Assembly (NCBI RefSeq): GCF_001864935.2
Contig: NZ_CP126267.1
Span: 2,046,001 to 2,110,000 of the forward strand
Source: Curtobacterium sp. MCBA15_012
GTDB lineage: Bacteria; Actinomycetota; Actinomycetes; Actinomycetales; Microbacteriaceae
Reading direction: 5' to 3'
Length of the DNA stretch: 64,000 bases
The translations under genes were made by a program, and so were the position numbers. Below, piece by piece: positions 8,499 through 17,765 of the stretch; the first letter of the stretch is position 1, and the number at the start of each line of letters is the position of its first letter. The notes under the pieces are model-generated. The model was not told the DNA's origin and made no database searches. It saw nothing but the letters and a program-made list of their open reading frames with translations.

Positions 8499-9466
8499 GA
8501 CGCCGCGCGGTCGGCGGGCGGCGGCGTCTCGACGAGCAGCTGCCCGACCACGCTCGTGGTGCTGACGCCGTCGAACTCGGCCTCCGCGTCGAGCACCAGG
8601 CGGTGGGCGAGCACCGGGACCGCGAGGGCCTTGACGTCGTCGGGCGTCACGTAGTGGCGACCGTTCACCGCGGCGAGCACGCGTGCGGACCGCACGAGTC
8701 CCATGGCGCCGCGGACGCTCACGCCGAGCCGGACCTCGCTCGCCGAACGGGTGCCCTCGACGAGCCGTGCGACGTAGTCCGCGATGCTCGGGTCGACGTG
8801 CACGGTGCGCGCGAGCGCCGCCATCTCGGTGATGGTCGCGGCGGGCACGACGGCGGCGAGCGGGATCGACACCGACGGCGACGAGGCCGTCTCGAGGATG
8901 CGCACCGTCGCCGCGTGGTCGGGGTAGCCGATCGAGGTCTTCATGAGGAACCGGTCGAGCTGCGCCTCGGGCAGACGGTAGGTGCCGGCCTGCTCGACGG
9001 GGTTCTGCGTCGCGATCACCATGAACGGGGCGCCGAGGCGGTGCGTCACCCCGTCGACCGTGACCGCAGACTCCTCCATCGCCTCGAGCAGGGCCGACTG
9101 CGTCTTCGGGCTCGCGCGGTTGATCTCGTCGGCGAGGACGATGTTCGAGAAGACGGGGCCGCGGTGGAAGTCGAACTCCTGCGTGCGCTGGTCGTAGACG
9201 CTGATGCCGGTGATGTCCCCGGGCAGCAGGTCGGGCGTGAACTGGATCCGGTTCGTGGAGCCCTGCACGCTCTGGGCGAGCGCGCGCGCGAGGCTCGTCT
9301 TGCCGGTGCCCGGGACGTCCTCGAGCAGGAGGTGCCCCTCGCTGAGCATCGCGGTCACGGCGAGTCGGATCACGAACGTCTTGCCCAGGAGCACCTGCTC
9401 GACGTTCGTGACGATGCGGCCGGCGACGTCGGCGAACCAGGCGGCCTGCTCGGGGGTCATGCTCAT
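8495..9466 (-). CDS. MoxR-family AAA+ ATPase
   Basis: This 323-residue protein has the complete MoxR core. Walker A is GTGKTSLARA near residues 50-60, Walker B is VLADEINRASP near 115, sensor 1 is ATQNPVEQ near 155, and the arginine-finger region is LPEAQLDRFLMK. MoxR ATPases act as chaperones for VWA or DUF58 partners, and the partner gene follows with a 4-base overlap. The start MSMTPEQ is chosen because GAGGA lies about ten bases upstream and family similarity begins there. The longer open frame upstream reads through the giant gene out of frame. The protein is cytoplasmic. The gap of 68 bases from the giant Ig-like gene suggests the same transcript. Confidence 0.95.
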   Translation of the reverse strand: MSMTPEQAAWFADVAGRIVTNVEQVLLGKTFVIRLAVTAMLSEGHLLLEDVPGTGKTSLARALAQSVQGSTNRIQFTPDLLPGDITGISVYDQRTQEFDFHRGPVFSNIVLADEINRASPKTQSALLEAMEESAVTVDGVTHRLGAPFMVIATQNPVEQAGTYRLPEAQLDRFLMKTSIGYPDHAATVRILETASSPSVSIPLAAVVPAATITEMAALARTVHVDPSIADYVARLVEGTRSASEVRLGVSVRGAMGLVRSARVLAAVNGRHYVTPDDVKALAVPVLAHRLVLDAEAEFDGVSTTSVVGQLLVETPPPADRAAS

Positions 9467-9534
9467 GCGGTGGGGTCCTCGTGGTGCTCGTGGTGCGGTA
9501 GGGGCAGCGTACGGGGCGGCGGTGTCGCCGTGGG

Positions 9535-12500
9535 TCACCCGCCGGTGCCTGTGGACGGCGGTGTCCCGGCGAGGGCGGCTTGGATCGCGCGCGTCGCACC
9601 GTCGGGGTCCTGCTGACCGGACACCGTCGCCTGCACCCGGATGGTGTCGAAGCCGGCGGGGACGGCGTCCGTGGTGGCCCAGGGTCTCCCGGTCGCCGGG
9701 TTCGTCGTCGAGCACGACCCGAACAGTCCGTTCGTGCAGTAGCTGATCCGGTACCCGCTCGGCGTGAGCTTGCCGTTGTTGTCCGGGGCGTTGATGACCG
9801 GAGACTGGCCGACCGTTGCCCCGGCGATGGTCGCACGCGTCGTGAAGGCCGTCCCCGTGACCGGTCCGCTCGCGGCGCAGTAGTCGCCGTCCGTCGCACA
9901 CGACGTGAACACGATGCTGCTCTCCAGGCCGAAGCCCGCACCGGCTCCCGCCGATGCCGTCCCGTCGAAGCGCACGAGCGGGCCGCCACCGACCGAGTAG
10001 TACAGGAACGGGGACGTGGACGTCGCGCGCACGGTGAGGGTCCACGTCGACCGGTCCCCCGCGTCCTGGACGACCGAGACGGTGCCGGAAGGAGCCGACG
10101 GCGTCTCGAAGCCCTCGACGTCCGCGGGTGCCGATGCCGTGCAGAAGAGCCCGTTGTCGGCCAGCGCGACGTACCGGTAGCCGCTCGAGATCTGGTCGGT
10201 CGCGCTGGCAGCGTTCCAGACGCGCTCCGCACCCGCCGTCGAGCAGCCGCCCGGGATCGATGCTCCCTGCGGGTACTTCGCGATGCGCCAGCCCTGGCCG
10301 CCACCGCCCCAGTCCGACTCGGTCGCCTGCAGGTCGACCGCCGTGGTCGACCCGCTGCGCTGACCGGTCGCGCGCAACTGCGGCGTGGCCGGGCTGCCGA
10401 CCGCCGTGCCCGAGGCCGACGCCTCGTTCCACTGCACGACCGAACCGTCACGGTCGGCCGCGTTCCGTGCCGACACCCGTACCTCGTACGGCTTCCCGCC
10501 CTGCACGCCGGTGAACGAGGTGCTCGTCGCGGTGCCGACGCTCCGGGTCGTGGAGAGCCCCGGACCGGTGACGGTGACGACGTGGTCCGTCACCGGCGTG
10601 CCGCCGTTCGGTGCGCCCACCGCGTCCCAGCGCACGTCGAGCTGGTTCGGCGTGCTCGTGTCCGGCGTCACGGTCAGGCCCTTCGGTGCGGCCGGCACGA
10701 AGTCGGCGCTGATCGGGACCGAGGTGGCCGAGGGCTCGGAGTCGCCGAGGGCGTTCCTCGCGACGACCGAGAACCGGTACGACGCCGAGGGGTCGAGGCC
10801 CGTGACCGTGCACACGGTCGACGTGCCGCAGTCCTTCGACAGCCCGCCCGTGCCCAGCAGCCGGTACCCGGTGATCGGCGAGTTGTTGGCCTGCGGCGCC
10901 GACCACGACACCGTCGCCTGCCCGCCCTGGTACGACCCCGTTCGGGTGGGGGCACCCGGTGCGTCCGGGACGTCCTGCACCGAGACGGTCACGTCGCCCC
11001 ACACGAAGCGGTCCGGGTCGTCCGTCGCGTCGGCGACCTGGTACTGCAGGTGCGCGTCGACCGGCTGTGCGCCCGCGGCGACCGCGACCTGGAGCCGGGA
11101 CCGGTCCGCGCTCGGGGTCACCGACACCCCTGCGGGCAGCCCACCGTCCAGGCCGCGGATGGCGACCACGCGGAGCCGCTGCGCCGGGAACGGGTTGGTC
11201 GGCTGGTCGTTGTCGAGCACGTCGACGGTGGTCGACGTGCCGCGCTTCGTGACCGCCCGGTCCGCACCGGGCTGCACGAGCGGCCGGGTGGACCCGACGA
11301 CGTCGACCGTGACGACGCCCGACCGTCCGGCCGCAGCGGCGTCGGCCACGCCGATCCCGATCGATGCCGACGTGCCCTTCTGCGCCGAGTCGGCGACGTC
11401 GATGCGCAGCTGGCGGCCGTCGACGGTCGCGGTGGTGCCGGACCCGGGCCGGCTGACCACGGACCAGCGGAGCTCGTCGAGGTCGTCCGGGTACGGGTAG
11501 TCGGTGAGCTTGGTCAGGTCGATCGTGCGCGTGTCACCGGGCTGCAGGTCGAGCGTCGAGCCGGTGAACGCCGGCGGCTGGTTCGACCGGGGCGTCACCT
11601 TGATCGGCAGGACGAGGGTCGCCACACGCCCCTTGCCGCCGTTCGCACTCGAACCGTCGGTCACCTCGAACGAGATCGAGGCGCTGCCGTAGTAGAGCTT
11701 CGCCGAGGTGAACTGCAGGGTGGAGCGGTCGACGACGAGGTCGCCGCCGTCGGCGTGGGTCGCCTTGACCGTGCCCCGGTCGGTGATCTGCGCGGTCCGG
11801 CCGTTCGCGGTGACGACGTACCGGTCGAGCGGGATGCGCACCGTCGACTCGCTCGTCACCGTGATCGCGCCCGCGCTCCGGTCGACCTGGGGCAGGGCGT
11901 CGTCGAAGCCGGGGACGTGGATGAACCCGTACGAGGTGACGTCGGGATGGTCCTCGCGGGTCACCGAGAACGGGATCACCTGCGACGCGTCGGTCAGACG
12001 CACCGCGATGCGACGGTCCGGCGTGACCTGGGCGGTGTCGCCGTACCCGTCGACGACGCCGACCCGGAGGCGGGACGTCGACCCCTCGGCGAAGAAGACG
12101 TTGCGGAGGACGTCGACCGTGACGCTCTGCCGTCGCAGGATGTCCTGCAGGTCGAGCACGGTGTCGTCGACCTCGGGGCGGAGGGGCCGGGCGTCGGGGT
12201 CGACGGTCACGGTCAGGAACGCCGTGCTCGACCCACCGGTCGGGTTCTCCACCGTGTACAGCACGGCGAAGTCCCCGCTCGTCGCGGTCCGTGGCGGGGT
12301 CACGCGGACCTGGCTCCCGCGCACGACCTTCGCCACCACGCCGTCGGCCGTCGGGGTCGCTGCCGTGACGCGCAGCTGGCCGCCCTCGAGGTCCGAGTCG
12401 TTCTGCAGCACCCGGACGGCGACGCTGCCGCCCGGTCGGATCGTGACGCGGTCGGGCTGCGCGACCGGGTCGGAGGCCTGCTCGGCGCGCGGCGCGATGC

Positions 12501-15375
12501 CGACGCGGACGGTCCCGGTCGCACGCGCGCCGAGGGCGTCGACCACGGTGTAGGTGAACTCGTCGGTCCCGGCGGAGTAGTCGCCCGCCTCGTAGGTGAA
12601 GGCGTCCGTCGTGACGTCGCTGACCGACCCCTTCTCGGGGTTGTCCGCCACGCCGACGAGCTGGACGGAGTCGCCGTCCGGGTCGATGCCGTTCAGCGGG
12701 ACGGTGACCCGCACCGACTGGCCGGCGACCGCCCGGGCGGTGACCGTCTTCGGGACCGGTGGGTTGTTCGTGGCCGCCTCGCGTTCCCGGACGGAGATCG
12801 TCACGGTGGCGTCGGCGTACTGGCCGTCGGGCCCGGCCACGCGGTACACGGCCGTGTGGCTGCCGGGCGTCTTCGGCGCGAGGTAGCGGAGCCGGTCGCC
12901 CGAGACGAACAGCAGCCCGCCGTCGCCCGGCACGTTCTGGACGAGCTCGGGCACGAGGGTGAGCGGCTCGCCCTCGGGCTGGGTGTCGTTCGCGAGGACG
13001 TCGATCTCGGCCACGTCCCCGACGCGCACCGTGGCGGTGTCGGCCTGGGCGACGGGCGGCTGGATCCGCTCGGGCCGCGGGATCTCGACGACCGTCACGG
13101 TGCCGGTCGCCGTCGCGAGCCCGTTCGACTCCGTGTAGCGGAAGGTCACCGGGCCGTCGAGCGGGGCCGTCAGGGTGACGCGGACCGTGTGCTGGTCGAG
13201 CACGGTGGCCTGCACGCCGGAGCCGCGGTCGGGCCCGTCGAGCGCGGTGACCATGAGCACGCCGCCGGCGGGGTCGGTGTCGGTGGCGGTCACGTCGGTG
13301 TCCTTCGTCGACAACGTCGCGACGAACACGGTCTTCGGTGTGGTGACCGGCGGCGTCGAGGCGTCGGGCGGCGCGAGCACGCCGACGCGCACGACGCCGC
13401 TCGTCGTCTTCGTGCCGTCGGTGACGGTGTACTCGAGCTGGTGGTCGCCGGCCGCCGTGCCCTCGACGCGGAAGGTCCCCGCGTCGTAGGCCGGCGTGAC
13501 GGTGAGGCCGGAGGACGAGGACACGCTCGTCAGGGTCACCGTGCCGTTGCCGCCGCGCACGTGGTCGAGCGGACGGACCTCGAAGGGCTTCCCTGCGTAG
13601 CCCTGGACCGCGAAGGCGTCGGCACGCAGCGGCACCTGTCCGGGGTCGGCGACCCGCACGGTCATGGTGCCGCGGCCGTCGTCGCGGCCGTCGCTCACGA
13701 CGAGCTGCACCGGTCGGTCCCCCGTGCGTCCGCTCTGGTTGCGGAAGTCGACGAGTCCGTCCGGCGTGGTCGACACGGTGTCGCCGTCCGCGGTCGCCGA
13801 CCGCAGGTACACCGGGTCCCCGTCGGGGTCGACCCAGTCGGACAGCACGTTCGTGACGACGTGGCCGTTGCGCACGACGTCCGCCGACGTCGAGCGGACC
13901 TGCTGCGGGGGCTCGTTCTCGGACTCGGGCCGGACGGAGACCCGGACGGTGGCCGAGGCCGACCCGCCGTTGCCGTCGGTGATCGTGTACGGGAACGAGA
14001 TCATCCCCGTGGCGTCCGCGGGCAGCGTGATCTGGAGACGCTGCCCGTCGCCGACGACGGCCACGGTGCCGGTGCGCGCGTCGACCGCGCCGACGTCGGC
14101 GATCACCAGCGGGTCGCCGTTCGGGTCGTGGTCGTTCAGCAGCACCGGCAGGCTGGTGGTGCGACCGGGGCGGGCTCCGAGGTCGTCGTCGACGGCGACG
14201 GGCGGTTTCTGGTCCTTGTCGACCTGGGGGTCGTCCGCGGAGACCTGCTCGCGCTGCTGCTCGTCGTCGCGTCGCACCAGGTCGGCCCAGTTGTCGATCA
14301 GCTGGCCGCTGCGGTCGATGGCCCAGGACCGGCCGCTCCGCGGGTCGTTCGCGACGACGGTGTCGCCGTTCCGCAGGATCTGCAGGTCGGCGACTCCGTC
14401 GGTGCTCGCGAGCCGCTGCACCGCTCGACCACGGCAGGAGTCGACGGCCTGTCCGCCGGCCCACGCCGCGTAGGTGCAGGACCCGACGACGACGGGTCGG
14501 GCCGCGCGGCCGGCGACACCGAGGGCGGTCGCCTCGACCTGCCCCGACGGGCTGACACGGACCAGCCCGGCGGTGCCCGCCACGACGAACGCAGCGGTAC
14601 GGTCCGACGACCGTTGCAGTGCCGGGGCGCTCCCGATGCGGTCACCGACGTCGACGAGGGTGCCGTCGACCGACAGGGTGCCGGCGGTGCGGTCGAGCAC
14701 CGCGACGTGCTCGCCGGAGGATGCCACCTGGAAGTCGTGGTCGCGGTCGGCGCGCACCTGCCAGCTGCGGTCGACCCGGAGCTGTGTCCCCACGTCGACG
14801 AGCGACGCGCGGCCGGTCCGCGGCGAGTAGACCGCGACGTGGTCGTCGGAGGCGTCGAAGACCGCGTCGGCGCCGAGCGTCAGGTCGGCCTTGGTGGCGG
14901 CGTCGAACCGCGCGAGCTCCGCGGCCGGGGTCGACCAGAGCTCGCCGGTGTCCGTGTTGCCGACGACCGCGGTGTCGCCGGCGAAGAAGACCTGCGGCGT
15001 CCCCGCCGGCAGCGTGACCGGGTCGCCCAGGGTGGCGTCCGCGACGTCCACCTTCGCCACGGTGCCCTTCGTGCGGTCGACGCTGTAGACCTCGCTGCCG
15101 CGCTGCAGGACGCCGAGGTCGTCGCTCGGGCTCTCGACGGCCGTGTTGAGCTCGAGCACCCCGGTGTTCGCCCGGCCGACCGCGCCGTACTCGGCCGAGG
15201 GCACCCACACGGTGCCGTCCCCGAGGTCGATGCGCTGCGTGTGGTACCCCGTGGACACCACGGCGGCGGTCGCCACGACCGCGCCGACCACCACGGAGGC
15301 GCCGAGCGTCACGACCGCGGACCGCCGCTTCGCGAGGAAGGCCCGGATCACCGTGCGCCACCGCTCGTCCCGCAC
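9535..15375 (-). CDS. Giant membrane-anchored Ig-like/FN3 repeat protein
   Basis: This 1946-residue protein has a short basic N-terminus, one signal-anchor helix (about 20-43) and a propeller-like region to about 375. About ten cadherin/Ig-like repeats follow, marked by [NQ]xPP openings and DPDGD or LxNDxDPxGD motifs, as in the segments near 395, 490, 790, 885 and 985. Two clear fibronectin type III domains begin near 1468 and 1560, and a less regular Cys-containing domain forms the end. It should lie almost entirely outside the membrane. The listed GTG at 15375 overlaps the kinase gene by 28 bases. A second GTG at 15351 makes an exact GTGA overlap with the kinase stop and keeps the anchor, so it is an equally good start. 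It corresponds in position to the fn3 gene of the bifidobacterial PFNA cluster. Confidence 0.9.
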   Translation of the reverse strand: MRDERWRTVIRAFLAKRRSAVVTLGASVVVGAVVATAAVVSTGYHTQRIDLGDGTVWVPSAEYGAVGRANTGVLELNTAVESPSDDLGVLQRGSEVYSVDRTKGTVAKVDVADATLGDPVTLPAGTPQVFFAGDTAVVGNTDTGELWSTPAAELARFDAATKADLTLGADAVFDASDDHVAVYSPRTGRASLVDVGTQLRVDRSWQVRADRDHDFQVASSGEHVAVLDRTAGTLSVDGTLVDVGDRIGSAPALQRSSDRTAAFVVAGTAGLVRVSPSGQVEATALGVAGRAARPVVVGSCTYAAWAGGQAVDSCRGRAVQRLASTDGVADLQILRNGDTVVANDPRSGRSWAIDRSGQLIDNWADLVRRDDEQQREQVSADDPQVDKDQKPPVAVDDDLGARPGRTTSLPVLLNDHDPNGDPLVIADVGAVDARTGTVAVVGDGQRLQITLPADATGMISFPYTITDGNGGSASATVRVSVRPESENEPPQQVRSTSADVVRNGHVVTNVLSDWVDPDGDPVYLRSATADGDTVSTTPDGLVDFRNQSGRTGDRPVQLVVSDGRDDGRGTMTVRVADPGQVPLRADAFAVQGYAGKPFEVRPLDHVRGGNGTVTLTSVSSSSGLTVTPAYDAGTFRVEGTAAGDHQLEYTVTDGTKTTSGVVRVGVLAPPDASTPPVTTPKTVFVATLSTKDTDVTATDTDPAGGVLMVTALDGPDRGSGVQATVLDQHTVRVTLTAPLDGPVTFRYTESNGLATATGTVTVVEIPRPERIQPPVAQADTATVRVGDVAEIDVLANDTQPEGEPLTLVPELVQNVPGDGGLLFVSGDRLRYLAPKTPGSHTAVYRVAGPDGQYADATVTISVREREAATNNPPVPKTVTARAVAGQSVRVTVPLNGIDPDGDSVQLVGVADNPEKGSVSDVTTDAFTYEAGDYSAGTDEFTYTVVDALGARATGTVRVGIAPRAEQASDPVAQPDRVTIRPGGSVAVRVLQNDSDLEGGQLRVTAATPTADGVVAKVVRGSQVRVTPPRTATSGDFAVLYTVENPTGGSSTAFLTVTVDPDARPLRPEVDDTVLDLQDILRRQSVTVDVLRNVFFAEGSTSRLRVGVVDGYGDTAQVTPDRRIAVRLTDASQVIPFSVTREDHPDVTSYGFIHVPGFDDALPQVDRSAGAITVTSESTVRIPLDRYVVTANGRTAQITDRGTVKATHADGGDLVVDRSTLQFTSAKLYYGSASISFEVTDGSSANGGKGRVATLVLPIKVTPRSNQPPAFTGSTLDLQPGDTRTIDLTKLTDYPYPDDLDELRWSVVSRPGSGTTATVDGRQLRIDVADSAQKGTSASIGIGVADAAAAGRSGVVTVDVVGSTRPLVQPGADRAVTKRGTSTTVDVLDNDQPTNPFPAQRLRVVAIRGLDGGLPAGVSVTPSADRSRLQVAVAAGAQPVDAHLQYQVADATDDPDRFVWGDVTVSVQDVPDAPGAPTRTGSYQGGQATVSWSAPQANNSPITGYRLLGTGGLSKDCGTSTVCTVTGLDPSASYRFSVVARNALGDSEPSATSVPISADFVPAAPKGLTVTPDTSTPNQLDVRWDAVGAPNGGTPVTDHVVTVTGPGLSTTRSVGTATSTSFTGVQGGKPYEVRVSARNAADRDGSVVQWNEASASGTAVGSPATPQLRATGQRSGSTTAVDLQATESDWGGGGQGWRIAKYPQGASIPGGCSTAGAERVWNAASATDQISSGYRYVALADNGLFCTASAPADVEGFETPSAPSGTVSVVQDAGDRSTWTLTVRATSTSPFLYYSVGGGPLVRFDGTASAGAGAGFGLESSIVFTSCATDGDYCAASGPVTGTAFTTRATIAGATVGQSPVINAPDNNGKLTPSGYRISYCTNGLFGSCSTTNPATGRPWATTDAVPAGFDTIRVQATVSGQQDPDGATRAIQAALAGTPPSTGTGG

Positions 15376-16757
15376 CGCTCCGGGCTCGCGGTCCCGGTCT
15401 TGCCGTCACGGTTCACGGCGACGGTGATGCACTCCTCGTCACCCGGGGTCCCCGAGACGACGAAGGTCGTCCCCGTCTGCTGGCTCGTCGCGCCGTCCGA
15501 GGTGATGACGTAGGTGTCGCCGGGGCGCACACCGGGGTCGTCCCACGAGAACGACACCGCTCCCTGGGCGGACTCCGCACGGACGTCCGCCACGACCGGG
15601 ATCGACGCCGTCCCGAGCCGCGTCACGACGAGGACGGTCGCGACGGCGAGGGCGACGACCACGAGCGCCGCGGCCGACGCGACCCAGACGACGGTCGAGC
15701 GCGTCCGCCGACGCGTCCGGGTCGCGGAGCCGGTCCGGTGGACGGTGCCGACGCTCTGGGCACCGACGGACGCGCCGCCCTGCAGCGGGCGTCGCGTGCG
15801 CCGGCGTCGGCCGGCCCGGGCCTGCGGCAGGAGTTCGCGCACGACGGTGCGGTCCCGGTCGGCGCCGGGCATCGACGTGGCCCAGGCCTCGACCGCGACC
15901 TCGGCGGCGGTCTGTGGCAGCCCGAGCTCGGCCTCGACCTGCTGGAGGCCGCGGACGAGCTCGAGCACGGTCGACGGCCGCGCGGCGACCCGGCGGGACA
16001 TCGCGGTCGCGAGCAGACGGTCGAGGGACGGCGGCACGTCCGGTCGGCCGATCGGCGGGACCCCGCCCTTGTCGATGCGCGCCATGAGGTCGGCAGCGCC
16101 GTTCTTCCCGCCCCGGACCTCGAACGGACTCCGCCCGGCGAGCAGGGAGTAGACCGTCGCGGCGAGGGAGTAGACCTCGGACTGCACGCTGCCGGTGGAC
16201 TCGTCGGCCAGCACCTCGGGAGCGGACCACGGGATCGACATCCCGACGGGCTCGTTCGGGTCTGCCCCGCCGATCGTCGCCGCGATGCCGAAGTCGGACA
16301 GCACGGGGTTGCCGTACGCGGTCCGCAGGATGTTCGAGGGCTTCACGTCGCGGTGGAGCACGCCCTCGCGGTGCGCGGTCTCGAGCGCCGAGCCGATCCG
16401 CACGCCGATGGACAGGACCTCGGACACCGGCAGGGGTTCCCGGCGGTACCGCTCGCTGAGCGACGACGAGCACAGCTCCATCACGAGGTAGGGCCGTCCG
16501 TCGGCCGCCACGCTCGCCTGGAACACCGTGAGGATCGACGGGTGCGTGCTCAGGCGCGCCATCAGGTTCGCCTCGGCCTGGAACATCTGGCGCACGCGGT
16601 CGTCGACGACCTCGTCGAGCAACACCTTGACCGCGACCTGGCGTCGCGGCATGTCCTGCTCGTAGAGGAAGACGTCGGCGAACCCGCCGGAGCCGAGGAC
16701 GTGCACCGGACTGGAGCCCGGGATGACGGGTGGGTCGGACGGCAGGCGTCGCGCCAT
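15348..16757 (-). CDS. Membrane Ser/Thr protein kinase with FN3-like ectodomain
   Basis: This 469-residue protein carries an intact Hanks-type kinase domain: glycine loop GSGGFADVF (22-30), VAVK with Lys44, HRDVKPSN with catalytic Asp137, DFG at 155-157 and SAPE at 178-181. A basic juxtamembrane segment leads to one helix (about 355-379) and an extracellular domain of about 80 residues with an FN3-like strand pattern and two cysteines. There are no PASTA repeats, so it is not the cell-division PknB type. It should autophosphorylate and modify Thr in the neighbouring FHA proteins. The giant surface-protein gene overlaps its 3' end. A TAGAAT -10 candidate lies at 16824-16829, and a hairpin separates it from the phosphatase gene. 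Confidence 0.93.
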   Translation of the reverse strand: MARRLPSDPPVIPGSSPVHVLGSGGFADVFLYEQDMPRRQVAVKVLLDEVVDDRVRQMFQAEANLMARLSTHPSILTVFQASVAADGRPYLVMELCSSSLSERYRREPLPVSEVLSIGVRIGSALETAHREGVLHRDVKPSNILRTAYGNPVLSDFGIAATIGGADPNEPVGMSIPWSAPEVLADESTGSVQSEVYSLAATVYSLLAGRSPFEVRGGKNGAADLMARIDKGGVPPIGRPDVPPSLDRLLATAMSRRVAARPSTVLELVRGLQQVEAELGLPQTAAEVAVEAWATSMPGADRDRTVVRELLPQARAGRRRRTRRPLQGGASVGAQSVGTVHRTGSATRTRRRTRSTVVWVASAAALVVVALAVATVLVVTRLGTASIPVVADVRAESAQGAVSFSWDDPGVRPGDTYVITSDGATSQQTGTTFVVSGTPGDEECITVAVNRDGKTGTASPERCGTSGGAR

Positions 16758-16823
16758 CGTCGTCGTCCCCTCTCGTGGCGACCGGTCCCGGCGGACGGTC
16801 GGTGGTGTCGTCGCGGTGGTGCC

Positions 16824-16829
16824 ATTCTA
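16824..16829 (-). promoter_or_regulatory. Candidate -10 element for the kinase operon
   Basis: Read on the minus strand this is TAGAAT, one mismatch from TATAAT, and it lies 67 bases before the kinase ATG. No convincing -35 hexamer is visible. It would start the transcript of the kinase, giant protein, MoxR, DUF58 and the rest. Confidence 0.4.
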
Positions 16830-16876
16830 CGAAGGGCCCACCGACGGCCCGGTGCCGCGGACTCCCCCGGCATCGC

Positions 16877-16891
16877 CCCCTCTTCGAGGGG
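16877..16891 (-). terminator. Hairpin after the PP2C gene
   Basis: CCCCTC and GAGGGG form a 6-bp stem with a three-base loop, ten bases past the PP2C stop on the minus strand. No T tract follows. It probably marks the end of the FHA-PP2C message. Confidence 0.4.
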
Positions 16892-16900
16892 CACCGGTGC

Positions 16901-17722
16901 TCAGTGGCGCGGGAGGGTGTCCTCGAGGTCGCTCTCCGCCGGGGCGCCGTCGACCTGGAGCACGACGACCGTGACGTTGTCGCGGCCACCGGCCACGACG
17001 GCGTCACCGACGAGGCGCTCGGCCAGCTCCTGGGCGCCGGGGACGCGTGCGGCGATGCGGCTGATGCCGACGTCGCCGAGCTCCTTGGTCAGGCCGTCGG
17101 AGCAGATGAGGTAGCGGTCGCCGGCCCGGAGCGGCAGCGTCCACCAGTCCGGGACCGGCGGTTCGCCGAACCCGACCGCCCGCGTGATCACGTTGCTGTC
17201 GGGGTGTTGCTCGGCGTCCTCGGCACGGAGCAGACCGGCGTCCACCATCTCCTGCACGACCGAGTGGTCGACCGTGACGCGGCGGAGCGTGCCGTCCTCG
17301 ATGCGGTAGGTGCGGGAGTCCCCGACGTTGAACACGAGCGCCGCGGGCTGACCGTCGGAGGACACGAGCGCGAGCCCGGTCACCGTCGTCCCGGCGCCGA
17401 GCGCGTTGCCGCCCGCAGCACGTTCGATGTCGGCGGTCGCCAGGAGGAGTGCCTGCTGGATCTGCTTCCGCGACGAGAACGCACCGTCGACCGACTGCTC
17501 GAGCCGGCGGACCACCGCGTCGCTCGCACGGTCGCCGGCGAGGTGCCCACCCATGCCGTCGGCGACGACGAAGAACGGCGCCCCGACGAGGTAGCTGTCC
17601 TCGTTGTGGTCCCGTCGGCGTCCGACGTCCGTCGCGGCTCCCCAGGAGAGCGTGAGGACGGAGCCGTCGGCCCCGGGGACGTCGATGGCGTGCTCGGTGG
17701 CTGCTCGGCCGAGTTCGGTCAC
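16901..17722 (-). CDS. PP2C-type Ser/Thr protein phosphatase
   Basis: This 273-residue, soluble protein has all PPM-family metal motifs: RRRDHNEDS near residue 35, VADGMGGH near 53, GAGTTV near 108, NVGDSRTY near 131, CSDGLT near 207 and GGRDNVTVVV near 245. It should remove phosphate from Thr or Ser placed by the nearby kinase (Mn/Mg dependent). The start is a GTG at 17722 just before the conserved N-terminal strand. The FHA gene ends 43 bases upstream, so both are probably on one message. A hairpin follows the stop. The bifidobacterial cluster also pairs such a phosphatase (prpC) with the kinase. Confidence 0.95.
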   Translation of the reverse strand: MTELGRAATEHAIDVPGADGSVLTLSWGAATDVGRRRDHNEDSYLVGAPFFVVADGMGGHLAGDRASDAVVRRLEQSVDGAFSSRKQIQQALLLATADIERAAGGNALGAGTTVTGLALVSSDGQPAALVFNVGDSRTYRIEDGTLRRVTVDHSVVQEMVDAGLLRAEDAEQHPDSNVITRAVGFGEPPVPDWWTLPLRAGDRYLICSDGLTKELGDVGISRIAARVPGAQELAERLVGDAVVAGGRDNVTVVVLQVDGAPAESDLEDTLPRH

Positions 17723-17765
17723 GGTTTCAGGGTCGCTCTCTGGGGGTTCGGGGCGTGCCGGCCGG

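Noticed and set aside
9535..15375. Giant protein as a type I secreted RTX/VCBS adhesin
   Set aside because: It has an N-terminal signal anchor, no RTX nonapeptides and no C-terminal export signal; its neighbours are MoxR and a kinase rather than an ABC exporter.
9580..15513. A 1977-codon open frame antisense to the giant Ig-like gene
   Set aside because: Composition is Arg/Asp/Gly/Val-rich without domains. It is the normal shadow of a GC-biased gene; the opposite strand encodes clear Ig/FN3 repeats.
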